Assembly (NCBI GenBank): GCA_032027085.1
Contig: JAVSMS010000001.1
Coordinates: 3,511,730 to 3,575,729 of the forward strand
Direction: 5' to 3'
DNA: 64,000 bases
Source: Pseudorhodoplanes sp.
Lineage (GTDB): Bacteria; Pseudomonadota; Alphaproteobacteria; Rhizobiales; Xanthobacteraceae
Under the pieces are notes generated by a model. The model worked only from the letters and a program-made list of their open reading frames with translations. It had not been told where the DNA came from and made no database searches. Positions 19,211 through 27,039 of the stretch are shown piece after piece; the stretch's first letter is position 1; each line of letters starts with the position of its first letter. The translations under genes and the position numbers were made by a program.

Positions 19211-19875
19211 GAGATCTGATCCTCGAACACCATCGGAGCAGTCGCCGGATCGAGCCGCTCATTCACCAGACTCCAGATCTGCTCTGACACCTTCTCCCGC
19301 GGCTGGGTCGCATCAATCAGCACGCAGCGCCCCGGCTCGCTGGCCGCGAGCTGGCGATAGGCTTCGCGCAGCTTGCTGTGAAACTCGGCGGCCTCGCCCT
19401 CGAAGCGGTCGACCGCGCCCTCCCCGCGGCGCACATGCGCGCGCTGCAGGCCCTCCTCCACCGGCACATCGAGAACGATGGTCAGGTCCGGCCAGGTGTC
19501 GCCGATGATGATGCGCTCCAGCCGCTTGATCAGGCGCGGATCGACATGGCCCAGCACGCCCTGATAGACGCGCGTGGAATCGGCAAAGCGGTCTGAAATG
19601 ACCCAGATACCCTTCTCCAAAGCGGGCCTGATCGTCGTCGCCAGATGATCGTCGCGCGCGGCCGCGAACAGCAGGGCCTCGGCTTCGGCACCGAGCGGCT
19701 TGGCGGCGCCGGACAACAGGATATGGCGGATGACTTCGGCCGCGGGCGAGCCGCCGGGCTCGCGGGTCAGCTTCACCCCGACGCCCAGCGTCTTCAACTT
19801 TTCGCCGAGGAGCCTCGCCTGGGTCGACTTGCCGGACCCCTCACCGCCCTCGAATGTGATGAATTTTCCGCGCAT
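19207..19875 (-). CDS. tmk: Thymidylate kinase
   Basis: 222 residues from the ATG at 19875 (MRGKFITFEGGEGSGKSTQA). An in-frame upstream ATG would add 12 atypical residues. The P-loop FEGGEGSGKST, the DR(Y/F) region VISDRFADSTRVYQG and the lid region around QRAHVRRGEG are present. It phosphorylates dTMP to dTDP, the last step unique to dTTP synthesis. It lies in the operon dacF-tmk-holB-metG-tatD, with about 50 bp after dacF. Confidence 0.95.
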   Translation of the reverse strand: MRGKFITFEGGEGSGKSTQARLLGEKLKTLGVGVKLTREPGGSPAAEVIRHILLSGAAKPLGAEAEALLFAAARDDHLATTIRPALEKGIWVISDRFADSTRVYQGVLGHVDPRLIKRLERIIIGDTWPDLTIVLDVPVEEGLQRAHVRRGEGAVDRFEGEAAEFHSKLREAYRQLAASEPGRCVLIDATQPREKVSEQIWSLVNERLDPATAPMVFEDQIS

Positions 19876-19927
19876 CTCGTGTCTCTGGCCGCCGGCAAAC
19901 ACCGGCTCCAAGCTTCTTGTTTTACAC

Positions 19928-21160
19928 TTATAGCTTCTTGATGCCGGCGCGTACCATGCCGCCGAACAATTCGCCTACCGCATCGAAGGCCCGGCGCGTC
20001 AGCGAACCTTCATCCACACTCTCAGCGGCTTCCAGCGGCACTTCAAGAGCGACATTCTCGCCCCGCCAAACCTTGAGGACGCCGATCTGCTTGCCCTTCT
20101 CGACAGGCGCCGAAACCGGGCCGCGATAAACGATCCGCGCCAGAATCCGCTCGCCCGAATTCTTCGGCACCATCAAACGTACCGCCTTGCGTCCCGCGGC
20201 GACCAGCGGCACGTAACGGCTCTCGCCGCCAAACAGGCGCGCGTCGCCAATGCTCTGCCCTTCGGCGAAGAGCAGGCGCGATTCAAACCCGGTGAATCCG
20301 AAATTCAACAATTTGCGCGCTTCGTCCGCGCGTTCATTGGCGGTCTTGGCGCCGGCCACGACAACGATCAGACGCAGATTGTTCTGCACCGCCGATCCCA
20401 CCAGATTGTAGCCGGCCTCGCTGGTGTAACCGGTCTTCAGGCCGTCGGCGCCGATGCCCATCGTCAGCAACGGATTGCGGTTCAGCTGCCGGATCTTGTT
20501 CCAGGTGAATTCGCGCTCGCCATACCATTTGTAGAATTCCGGATAGGTGGCGATCAGATGCTGTGCGAGCTTTGCCAGCTCGCGCACGGTGACGCGCATG
20601 TCCGGATCCGGCAATCCGGCGGCATTGGTGAAGTGCGACTTTTCCAGTCCGAGCTCGCGCGCCCGGCCGTTCATCAGGCGCGCGAAGGCCGCTTCATTTC
20701 CGGCGATGCCCTCCGCCAATGCGATGCAGGCGTCATTGCCGGATTGGATGATCACGCCCTGCAGCAGATCCGATACCTTGATGCGGCTGTGGATCGCCGC
20801 GAACATGGTCGAGCCGCCGGACGGTGCACCGCCCCGCCGCCAGGCATTCTCGCTGATGACGAATTCCTCATCGAGCTTGAGATTGCCTTCCTTGATTTCG
20901 TTGAACACCACTTCGCTGGTCATCAGCTTGGCAAGACTCGCCGGCGCGACCAGCTGATCGGCGTTCTTTTCGTAGAGAACGGTGCCGCTCTCCGCCTCGA
21001 TCAGGATGGCGGTCGGCACGGAGGTCTGGAAACCGCCATCGTCTTTCTTCGTGGCCGACGACGGATTGGGCGCCGCGCCCGCGGACGCGAGAATGCCCGC
21101 CGTCAGCAACAAGACGGCCACCCTGCCGAATATGCGAGTGAAACGGCGCATGCCCATCAT
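19928..21160 (-). CDS. dacF: D-alanyl-D-alanine carboxypeptidase (PBP5/6, DacF type)
   Basis: About 410 residues. The ATG codons at 21160, 21157 and 21151 are all possible starts. An N-terminal signal peptide (FGRVAVLLLTAGILASAGAA) exports it. The serine active-site set is complete: SLAK in APASLAKLMTSE, SGN in IQSGNDACIALAE, and KTG in GLKTGYTSEAGYN. A C-terminal beta-rich domain and a short amphipathic end (VGELFGGMVRAGIKKL) would anchor it to the inner membrane. It removes the terminal D-Ala from peptidoglycan pentapeptides. Confidence 0.94.
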   Translation of the reverse strand: MMGMRRFTRIFGRVAVLLLTAGILASAGAAPNPSSATKKDDGGFQTSVPTAILIEAESGTVLYEKNADQLVAPASLAKLMTSEVVFNEIKEGNLKLDEEFVISENAWRRGGAPSGGSTMFAAIHSRIKVSDLLQGVIIQSGNDACIALAEGIAGNEAAFARLMNGRARELGLEKSHFTNAAGLPDPDMRVTVRELAKLAQHLIATYPEFYKWYGEREFTWNKIRQLNRNPLLTMGIGADGLKTGYTSEAGYNLVGSAVQNNLRLIVVVAGAKTANERADEARKLLNFGFTGFESRLLFAEGQSIGDARLFGGESRYVPLVAAGRKAVRLMVPKNSGERILARIVYRGPVSAPVEKGKQIGVLKVWRGENVALEVPLEAAESVDEGSLTRRAFDAVGELFGGMVRAGIKKL

Positions 21161-21225
21161 TACTGAAAATATCAACGGAGGCCGAAAATCCCCGCGGCCC
21201 GCCGATCAACCTGGTTGAAGTACCC

Positions 21226-21284
21226 ATCCTCAGTCGGCCTCGAGACGCGCTCCTGGGGAGCGCTCCTCAGGATGAGGACGAACG
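21226..21284. repeat. Intergenic palindromic repeat (BIME-like)
   Basis: This stretch between rlpA and dacF contains CATCCTCAG near 21226, paired with CTCAGGATG near 21270, and the inner palindrome GCGCTCC/GGAGCGC. Such GC-rich inverted sequences are typical dispersed intergenic repeats of Bradyrhizobium-like genomes. No gene is seen in the surrounding 150 bases. Confidence 0.45.
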
Positions 21285-21330
21285 AGATTTAACTCTGACT
21301 ACACTTTCAACAAGAAGGAAATACGGCCTG

Positions 21331-22212
21331 TCAATAAAGGCCGCGGCCGCTGATGACACCGGCCGGCGCTGCATCGCGCGGGGCGGCAAAGGCCGACACC
21401 GGAGACGTCTGCGCATCGGCCATGGCCGGGCGCCGCACACGCGACAGCGACGTCATTTCCATGTCGGCGGAGGCGGCCGCAACCGGTTCACCCAAAGTGA
21501 AAGGCCGCGGTCCGGGCACCGGAACCGCGCCACGCGGCGCCCGCGCCGGCTCGGCGAGCGAGACGATGGGCCTGCTCGAGGCCACGAGAATCGGTGCCGG
21601 CGCCGGCTCGCCCTGACGCAATGTCGCCATCAGCTTGCGGTCGTCCGAGCCTTCCAGCGAGGCGGGGCCGACATATTCCACGCGCACGCGCGCCACGCCG
21701 TTATTGTGGAAGCCGAGCAGACCGGCGGCCTTGTAGGAAAGATCGATCACCCGGTCGGAATGGAACGGGCCGCGGTCATTGACGCGCACGATCAGCGACT
21801 TGCGGTTGCGCAGATTGGTGACGCGCACATAGGACGGCATCGGCAAGGTCGGATGCGCGGCAGAAATCGCTTCCTTGTCGAAGATTTCGCCGTTGGCGGT
21901 GAGACGGCCGTGGAAATCGGTTCCGTACCAGGAGGCGAGGCCCTCGGCGGCGTAATTCGGATTCTCTTCGGGGACGTAGTTGCGGCCGGCCACCACATAA
22001 GGCTTGCCGACCCGGTAGGTCCCGCCGCCCTTGGGAACGGGTTGTCCCTCCGCGATGACGCGCGGGCTCGAGGGCACGCCATATTTCGGATCGACCTTGC
22101 GGGCGAACTTGTCGGCGGAGCCGCAACTGGCGAGCAAGAGCCCCATCGCCGCAAGGCTCAGAGGCCAATACAGCCGCAAGGCGCGGTTCTGCCTCCCCCG
22201 ATTCACCGCCAT
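21331..22212 (-). CDS. rlpA: RlpA-like septal ring lytic transglycosylase, lipoprotein
   Basis: About 293 residues from the ATG at 22212 (MAVNRGRQN); an ATG six codons upstream is also possible. A lipoprotein signal with lipobox LLASC is followed by a basic linker and the double-psi beta-barrel core: GLASWYGTDFHGRLTANGEIFD, AAHPTLPMPSYVRVTNL and VRVNDRGPFHSDRVIDLSYKAA. RlpA cleaves denuded glycan strands at the septum. The Pro/Ala-rich tail after residue 200 has no clear SPOR domain, unlike the E. coli form. It is the last backbone gene before the tRNA-Ser integration site. Confidence 0.9.
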   Translation of the reverse strand: MAVNRGRQNRALRLYWPLSLAAMGLLLASCGSADKFARKVDPKYGVPSSPRVIAEGQPVPKGGGTYRVGKPYVVAGRNYVPEENPNYAAEGLASWYGTDFHGRLTANGEIFDKEAISAAHPTLPMPSYVRVTNLRNRKSLIVRVNDRGPFHSDRVIDLSYKAAGLLGFHNNGVARVRVEYVGPASLEGSDDRKLMATLRQGEPAPAPILVASSRPIVSLAEPARAPRGAVPVPGPRPFTLGEPVAAASADMEMTSLSRVRRPAMADAQTSPVSAFAAPRDAAPAGVISGRGLY

Positions 22213-22438
22213 AACCCCGTACCCGTCCAAAAGGCTTCAAAAATGGGCCGTTTGCGGCAATTGTCCGCCTCCGGGTCCCGTCCCAGATTCACCATAGCGT
22301 GGCTTCCATGTCACGCAAATGGGCAGGACGCGGACGTAGTTAATGTCCGGTTGCAGGGCCGCTTTAGGCTCTTGTCATGGGGACCGCAATCCCCCATTGA
22401 AGCCGCGCATGTGAAGTGGACACATGCGAAGTGGACTT

Positions 22439-22528
22439 GGAGAGGTGGCCGAGTGGTTTAAGGCAGCGGTCTTGAAAACCGCCGTGGGTGCAAGCCCACC
22501 GTGAGTTCGAATCTCACCCTCTCCGCCA
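22439..22528 (+). tRNA. tRNA-Ser (anticodon UGA)
   Basis: A complete 90-nt class II tRNA including an encoded 3' CCA. The acceptor arm pairs GGAGAGG with CCTCTCC. The D-loop (GGCCGAGTGGTTTAAGGC), the anticodon loop CTTGAAA with TGA at 22473-22475, a long serine variable arm (GTGGGTGCAAGCCCAC) and GTTCGAATC in the T-loop are all intact. Its last 14 nt are the left attachment site of the integrated element and recur at 44316-44329, so the tRNA gene stays whole after integration. Confidence 0.97.
22515..22528 (+). repeat. attL: Attachment site attL (tRNA-Ser 3' end)
   Basis: The 14 nt CACCCTCTCCGCCA, the tRNA acceptor 3' strand plus CCA, are repeated exactly at 44316-44329 beyond the integrase gene. 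The two bases before them differ and then TA matches again. Tyrosine integrases of the P4 type commonly recombine at tRNA 3' ends. Confidence 0.85.
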
Positions 22529-22581
22529 ATTGGCGGCCTAAATTATTGATTTAAGCGGAATTTATTTAGACCAGCAATCTG

Positions 22582-22603
22582 TGCCCTATCATCTGCCCTA
22601 GCG
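22582..22603 (+). repeat. Left copy of 22-nt terminal direct repeat (probable integrase arm site)
   Basis: This 22-nt sequence holds two copies of the heptamer TGCCCTA 12 nt apart. A version matching at 20 of 22 positions lies at 44165-44186, in the same orientation, inside the other end of the element. Paired short repeats near both att sites are typical of arm-type integrase binding sites. It lies 53 bp inside attL. Confidence 0.55.
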
Positions 22604-22716
22604 TCACTTTGGGTCGGTGGATAGCGGGAATGGAGCCCGGATAAAGCCGCCCGAAGACTGGCGACGGCGAGGTACAATTTTACAATCCTGCCGCCCTATA
22701 TCGGCGGAGGCTTATC

Positions 22717-24096
22717 TTGCGGTTATTTATCGCAAATGCGCTAGCGGCTATCTTCGCTCTGGTAACAACGGCCGCCGCGGCGTGGCTTGTATTTGTTGCC
22801 GCAGCGCCAATTTCCGAGCTGTTGCAAGATTTGGCTGCAATGGATTGGCGGCCATGGACGCTAGCTTTTCTCTTGCTGCTTTACCTGAATTTCGCGTTCT
22901 GGCGCTGGTCGAGATTGATTGTCGGATGGCGCCTCGAAACCTCTGTACGCAGCCGCATCGCGCAATCGATCGCCGCTATTTTTGGGCCGGTGAAAGATAC
23001 TATCGGCTATCTGAAACAGGTTTCATGGTTCTTTGTACATATAGCATTTGCTCGGTTTCTTCATCGAGATTGGGACGTAATAATCAAAAGGGCGGCAGCA
23101 GTTTGCGCAATCATATGGATCACGACCTATTCGATTCTGTTTCTCGCCAACTTGTGGCCCCAGGGAATTGAAGCCTGCGCGTGGAAATTTCCGAAGATAT
23201 TTGCTTGCGTTCTTACCCGTTATCAGGATCTCGCAGGAGGAGTGATAGGCGCAGGAGGAACAATCTTCGCAGGCTGGCTTGCATGGACCGCTGCCACCCT
23301 TGGGCAAAGGGCGCCTGATGATCAAACGCAACAACCTAACAATCTAACGACAGTTGCGCCACCGCAGCTCGTGTTGTTGCCCTCAACTCAACCTACACCG
23401 TCGGTGTGGGGACGAGCAGCAGTTATCGCGGTCGGCATCTACGTGGTGGCTATTCTTGCCCTTAATCTTGCTTATTTCGCATTTGGGCCAACAGCGGTCG
23501 AAGACGAAGGTGAGATATCGCTCGCTTCTTGTACCCCTCTCAAAGACGCGAGGGCTGTGGTACGTAATGGCGATGCAATTAAATCGGACTTTCCAATCGA
23601 GGTTTTGAACGAGACTTCAATTGTTCTGAGAAATTCGACAAATGCGGCTTTAAAGGCTGGGAAGTTGACGGTGCGACCGACCGGGTACCAATCCGGAGCA
23701 CCTGAATTATTGTACTCAAGAATTTCAACAGACGCGTCCGAAAGGAATTCCTTTCAGGTCGCGCAAGACGCATCAACTTTGATTGTGCAATTTCAAGCAT
23801 TGCCTGCCAGGAGCGCAGTTATCGTCCAGAATCATTTTAGCCGGCCGATTGGCTATATCGCTAGCCTCACTGCCGGCGAGGTAAATCAGCGTCAACATTT
23901 TGGAATTGGCTGCGACCAGAAACCTGAGCTGGAGGACGAGGAATCTGTGAACGTCGTTTACGAATATCTGAGCAATCGGTGTGTCAAATCTGGAACAGCT
24001 CTCATTCAATGTAATCTGCGATCGCCAAGCCAACAGATTCCTGCAGGGATATTGACCGCTGACGATACCGTTGAACAACTTATACTTCAGGATTGA
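22717..24096 (+). CDS. Unrecognised multi-pass membrane protein (459 aa), first gene of left-arm operon
   Basis: The start is a TTG with a good GGAGG site 6 nt before it. About five membrane helices fall in the first 260 residues (near 4-30, 45-63, 118-140, 175-195 and 234-258). One reads GGTIFAGWLAWTAA, a pattern I associate with uncharacterised membrane proteins of mobile DNA. The last 200 residues look like a soluble beta-rich domain with several cysteines. I do not recognise a family and assign no function. Base composition is clearly more AT-rich than the backbone, as expected for cargo. It sits directly behind the tRNA junction and is followed by two small membrane-protein genes. Confidence 0.7.
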   Translation: MRLFIANALAAIFALVTTAAAAWLVFVAAAPISELLQDLAAMDWRPWTLAFLLLLYLNFAFWRWSRLIVGWRLETSVRSRIAQSIAAIFGPVKDTIGYLKQVSWFFVHIAFARFLHRDWDVIIKRAAAVCAIIWITTYSILFLANLWPQGIEACAWKFPKIFACVLTRYQDLAGGVIGAGGTIFAGWLAWTAATLGQRAPDDQTQQPNNLTTVAPPQLVLLPSTQPTPSVWGRAAVIAVGIYVVAILALNLAYFAFGPTAVEDEGEISLASCTPLKDARAVVRNGDAIKSDFPIEVLNETSIVLRNSTNAALKAGKLTVRPTGYQSGAPELLYSRISTDASERNSFQVAQDASTLIVQFQALPARSAVIVQNHFSRPIGYIASLTAGEVNQRQHFGIGCDQKPELEDEESVNVVYEYLSNRCVKSGTALIQCNLRSPSQQIPAGILTADDTVEQLILQD

Positions 24097-24128
24097 GAAC
24101 CGGGACTGCACTCCAAAGCGACCTCAGC

Positions 24129-24563
24129 ATGGCAACAATACAATTCTTCCAGAGCTACTCTAAGGAAATTGTTTCGCTCCTGGTACCAATCGTCGGCGCC
24201 CTCCTTACGTATTTCCTGCGGCCTCGAGCGAAAATCATTTGGTCCGTCACAAGCTCAATGACTCTTCAAACTGAAGAGCCTCAAATTGGACCAGACGGGA
24301 AGGCCGTAGTTGATGAAACAGGCAAGCCCGTATTATCGCGTGCGATTGTACGAACTAAGTCGCTGTTCTTTAAAAATGTGGGCCGGGAAGCTGCGGTGGA
24401 CGTTGAAATTGTTTTTAACTGGCGTCCTCCTCATTTCAATATGTGGCCACAACGCCATTACGAAGTTTCGATCAACCCAGAGAATCGATTTGTTATTCAG
24501 ATCAAGAATCTGGCGGCTAAAGAATTCATCGGTGTTGAGACATTATCGGTGAATACTGTCTGA
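24129..24563 (+). CDS. Unrecognised membrane-anchored protein, 3' end replaced by IS3
   Basis: 144 residues from the ATG at 24129. A TTG at 24093 overlaps the stop of the upstream gene (TTGA) and could be a coupled start, adding 12 residues. One N-terminal helix (IVSLLVPIVGALLTYFL) precedes a soluble domain with FFKNVGREAAVDVEIVFNW. The stop codon TGA 24561-24563 belongs to the left end of the IS. With the IS removed, the frame would read Pro-Ser-Tyr-Pro-Lys and stop at 25848-25850, so only about five residues are lost and the protein may still work. Function unknown. Confidence 0.6.
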   Translation: MATIQFFQSYSKEIVSLLVPIVGALLTYFLRPRAKIIWSVTSSMTLQTEEPQIGPDGKAVVDETGKPVLSRAIVRTKSLFFKNVGREAAVDVEIVFNWRPPHFNMWPQRHYEVSINPENRFVIQIKNLAAKEFIGVETLSVNTV

Positions 24564-24624
24564 CCTTGCCCCGTGGGCTTAATCCAGTTTGAAGTTCGCT
24601 CTGGGCCAAGCTGAGGACCGGAGC

Positions 24625-24891
24625 ATGAAGCGCAGCCGTTTTTCGGAAGAACAGATCATCGGGATATTGAAGGAGAACGAGGCCGGCGTCTCGGTTGCGG
24701 ATCTGTGCCGCAAGCACGGGGTCAGCGATGCCAGCATTTACAAATGGAAAGCCAGGTTCGGCGGCATGGACGTGTCGGAGGCCAAGCGGCTGAAGAGCCT
24801 GGAGGACGAGAACAGCCGCCTGAAGCGGTTGCTGGCGGATGCCATGCTGGACAACGTGGCCCTGAAGGATCTTCTGGGAAAGAAGTGGTGA
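24625..24891 (+). CDS. IS3-family transposase OrfA
   Basis: 88 residues from the ATG at 24625. The N-terminal helix-turn-helix of the transposase_8 type ([20 protein letters not shown], then [17 protein letters not shown]) binds the IS ends. A leucine-rich coiled region follows ([19 protein letters not shown]). Its TGA overlaps the GTG start of orfB (GTGA). Confidence 0.92.
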   Translation: MKRSRFSEEQIIGILKENEAGVSVADLCRKHGVSDASIYKWKARFGGMDVSEAKRLKSLEDENSRLKRLLADAMLDNVALKDLLGKKW

Positions 24892-25814
24892 CGCCCGCGG
24901 CCAAGCGGACAGCTGTCGCGCATCTCAGGGAGGCCTACGGGATGAGCGAACGGCGGGCGTGTAAAACCATCGGCTCCTGCCGCATGACCATTCGATACGC
25001 TTCAACGCGGCCCGATGACGGCCGTCTGCGCGCGCGCATGAGGGCGATCGCGCAGGAACGCCGGCGCTTCGGCTATCGGCGCCTGCATGTTCTGCTCAAG
25101 CGGGAGGGCTTCGTGGTGAACCACAAAAAGCTGTTCCGGCTCTACCGGGAGGAAAGGCTTGCTGTCCGCCGTCGTGGCGGGCGCAAGCGGGCGATCGGGA
25201 CCAGGGCGCCGATGATGATCCCGGTGGCGCCCAATGCGCGTTGGTCGCTGGACTTCGTGTCTGATCAGCTGACTGACGGCCGCCGCTTCCGCATCCTCAC
25301 CGTCGTTGATGACTGCACGCGCGAATGCCTGGCGCTGGTGGCGGATAGCTCGCTCTCGGGCGCCCGCGTGGCGCGCGAACTCGATCGGCTGATAACCGAG
25401 CGCAGCAGGCCCGGGATGATCGTCAGTGACAATGGCAGCGAACTCACCAGCAACGCCATCCTCGCATGGGCGGAGCAAACCCAGGTCGAATGGCACTATA
25501 TCGCGCCGGGCAAGCCCATGCAGAACGCCTTCATCGAGAGCTTTAATGGCCGCCTGAGGGATGAGCTTTTGAACGAGACGCTGTTCACGTCGCTCGCGCA
25601 GACCCGAATTGCCCTCGCTTGCTGGCGGGCGGATTACAATGGCACGCGCCCGCATTCCCAGCTCGGGTGGAAAACGCCGTCCGAGTTCGCCGCCATTTTC
25701 CACCCGCGCCGGGATCTGGCGCTGCGCTCCGCCAATGGCTCCGCGCCAGCTCCCGTCGCTCACACCGCCCCACAGGGCAATCAAAGTTCCAGAAGCGAAC
25801 TCAGTCTTGGATAA
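24888..25814 (+). CDS. IS3-family transposase OrfB, DDE integrase
   Basis: 308 residues from the GTG at 24888 that overlaps the orfA stop. The DDE catalytic residues are visible in [20 protein letters not shown] and [14 protein letters not shown], with the HTH_21 region ([16 protein letters not shown]) before them. The frame is intact, so the element could still be active. A fused OrfAB by frameshift is possible in this family, but the stop-start overlap favours coupled translation here. Confidence 0.92.
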   Translation: MTPAAKRTAVAHLREAYGMSERRACKTIGSCRMTIRYASTRPDDGRLRARMRAIAQERRRFGYRRLHVLLKREGFVVNHKKLFRLYREERLAVRRRGGRKRAIGTRAPMMIPVAPNARWSLDFVSDQLTDGRRFRILTVVDDCTRECLALVADSSLSGARVARELDRLITERSRPGMIVSDNGSELTSNAILAWAEQTQVEWHYIAPGKPMQNAFIESFNGRLRDELLNETLFTSLAQTRIALACWRADYNGTRPHSQLGWKTPSEFAAIFHPRRDLALRSANGSAPAPVAHTAPQGNQSSRSELSLG

Positions 25815-25846
25815 AACCTGGGGGCAACGTCACCGTCCTACCCGAA

Positions 25847-26014
25847 ATGATCCAAGCGAGATCAATGCAGGGTGTGGCGACCGAGATCGAGATGATTCCA
25901 CAACAAGTTCATCCCAAGTGGAAGTTGATGCTTGTACTTTACGCGATGATTGCTGGCGCCGTAGCTAACGTTTACATGCTGATCACCGCGATACAATTTT
26001 TCGCCAATAATTGA
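25847..26014 (+). CDS. Small membrane protein (55 aa), third gene of left-arm operon
   Basis: The product has one strong membrane helix (LMLVLYAMIAGAVANVYMLI). Its ATG overlaps the TGA that would end the preceding operon gene if the IS3 element were absent (AAATGA at 25845-25850), so it was originally translationally coupled. The insertion has cut it off from its operon promoter. No family recognised. This coupling, not homology, is the argument that the gene is real. Confidence 0.5.
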   Translation: MIQARSMQGVATEIEMIPQQVHPKWKLMLVLYAMIAGAVANVYMLITAIQFFANN

Positions 26015-26232
26015 CGCTCCATCTTTTTCAGACGCTCCATCTCCTTTGGAAGAGCAATCGAATATAGCATTTTCAATGTAAATGGCGCGGCGGAATGGGA
26101 CTAATCCGTTCGCCCGCTTTCCTTCATGGTACTCGTTGTCATCTCCGTAAGCGACAAGGACATCCCATCTAGCGTAGCGGGTGGCAAAGGAGCGATGGTG
26201 GCCCTGCTATTGCGAGCGGGGTGTCAATTTTC

Positions 26233-26625
26233 ATGTCTACGCCTATGCCTGGAGATAGAAGCTTTCAGTTGATCGAGGCGGTTGCGGATCGCATCGAGGG
26301 TGCGCCAGTGGCGGGGCGCCGGCGCTGGTCGGATGCCTTCAAGGCGGAGATGGCGGCGCGGAGTTGTGAACCGGGCGCGAACGTTTCGGCGCTGGCCCGG
26401 GAGATCGGAATCAGCCCGTCGCAGTTGTTTGGATGGCGTTCGGTTTTGGTCCGGAAAGGCGCAATTGAGCGCCGTGACGCGGCGGGTTGCGGGGTCAGCT
26501 GTGAGCCGCAAAGGGCGCCGTCGCGGGTCATTGAGATCGACGTCAACGGCATGACGGTTCGCGCTGACGCGGATGTTGACGAAGCACATTTGCGGCGTTT
26601 TCTGCGCACGGTGCGTTCGGCATGA
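26233..26625 (+). CDS. tnpA: IS66 TnpA (OrfA) DNA-binding protein
   Basis: 130 residues from the ATG at 26233. The N-terminal helix-turn-helix RRWSDAFKAEMAARSCEPGA and IGISPSQLFGWR are characteristic of IS66 OrfA. The C-terminal IEIDVNGMTVRADADVDEAH segment is also conserved. Its stop overlaps the tnpB ATG (ATGA). Confidence 0.9.
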   Translation: MSTPMPGDRSFQLIEAVADRIEGAPVAGRRRWSDAFKAEMAARSCEPGANVSALAREIGISPSQLFGWRSVLVRKGAIERRDAAGCGVSCEPQRAPSRVIEIDVNGMTVRADADVDEAHLRRFLRTVRSA

Positions 26626-26966
26626 TCCCGGCAGGCGTAAAGGTTTATCTGGCGAGCCACCCGGTCGACTTCCGCAAAGGAATCGATGGTTTGCTGGCGC
26701 TGGTGCGGGATGCTGGCTCGGATCCGTTCGATGGCGCACTGTATGTGTTCCGGGCGAAACGGGCGGACCGGATCAAGATCGTGTGGTGGGACGGCAGTGG
26801 CGCGTGTTTGTATTTGAAGCGGCTGGAGAAGGCACGATTTGTCTGGCCGCCGATCGGCCATCATCGGGTCCAGCTGCATCATGCCCAATTGATGGCTTTG
26901 GTCGACGGGATGGATTGGAAGCGGGTCCAGGCGACACCGATGGTGCGTCCGGAATCAGTCGGCTAG
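26622..26966 (+). CDS. tnpB: IS66 TnpB (OrfB) accessory protein
   Basis: 114 residues, the usual length. The family signature is present from start to end: VYLASHPVDFRKGIDGLLAL, FRAKRADRIKIVWWDGSG and LKRLEKARFVWP. It is needed for IS66 transposition, although its molecular role is not known. Coupled to tnpA by a 4-nt overlap. Confidence 0.95.
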   Translation: MIPAGVKVYLASHPVDFRKGIDGLLALVRDAGSDPFDGALYVFRAKRADRIKIVWWDGSGACLYLKRLEKARFVWPPIGHHRVQLHHAQLMALVDGMDWKRVQATPMVRPESVG

Positions 26967-27039
26967 ATATCGCTGCGGCACAGTGAATCAGGCCGCGAAA
27001 GCAGCGGGCAAACCATCGCCGGGTGTGCTCTGATTGGAC

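Larger units (their letters stand above)
24561..25832 (+). mobile_element. IS3-family insertion sequence (probably IS407-like)
   Basis: 1272 bp. The left end TGACCTTGCCCCGTGGGCTT matches the inverted right end, which reads TGACGTTGCCCCCAGGTTTT on the other strand, and the match continues into ATCCA. It contains orfA and orfB of the IS3 type. I see no convincing short target duplication: the flanks read TGTC on the left and CCGT on the right. The insertion separates a gene from its coupled downstream gene in the left-arm operon. The IS407 group assignment is by general resemblance. Confidence 0.85.

Noticed and set aside
18110-19219. 369-codon frame antisense to holB
   Set aside because: The HolB reading has P-loop and sensor motifs; the opposite frame is Arg/Gln-rich without motifs.
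22617-23171. Overlapping frame in front of and inside the 459-residue membrane protein gene
   Set aside because: The TTG-started frame has a good ribosome-binding site, continues for 459 codons and shows regular membrane helices; the other frame stops early and lacks a site.
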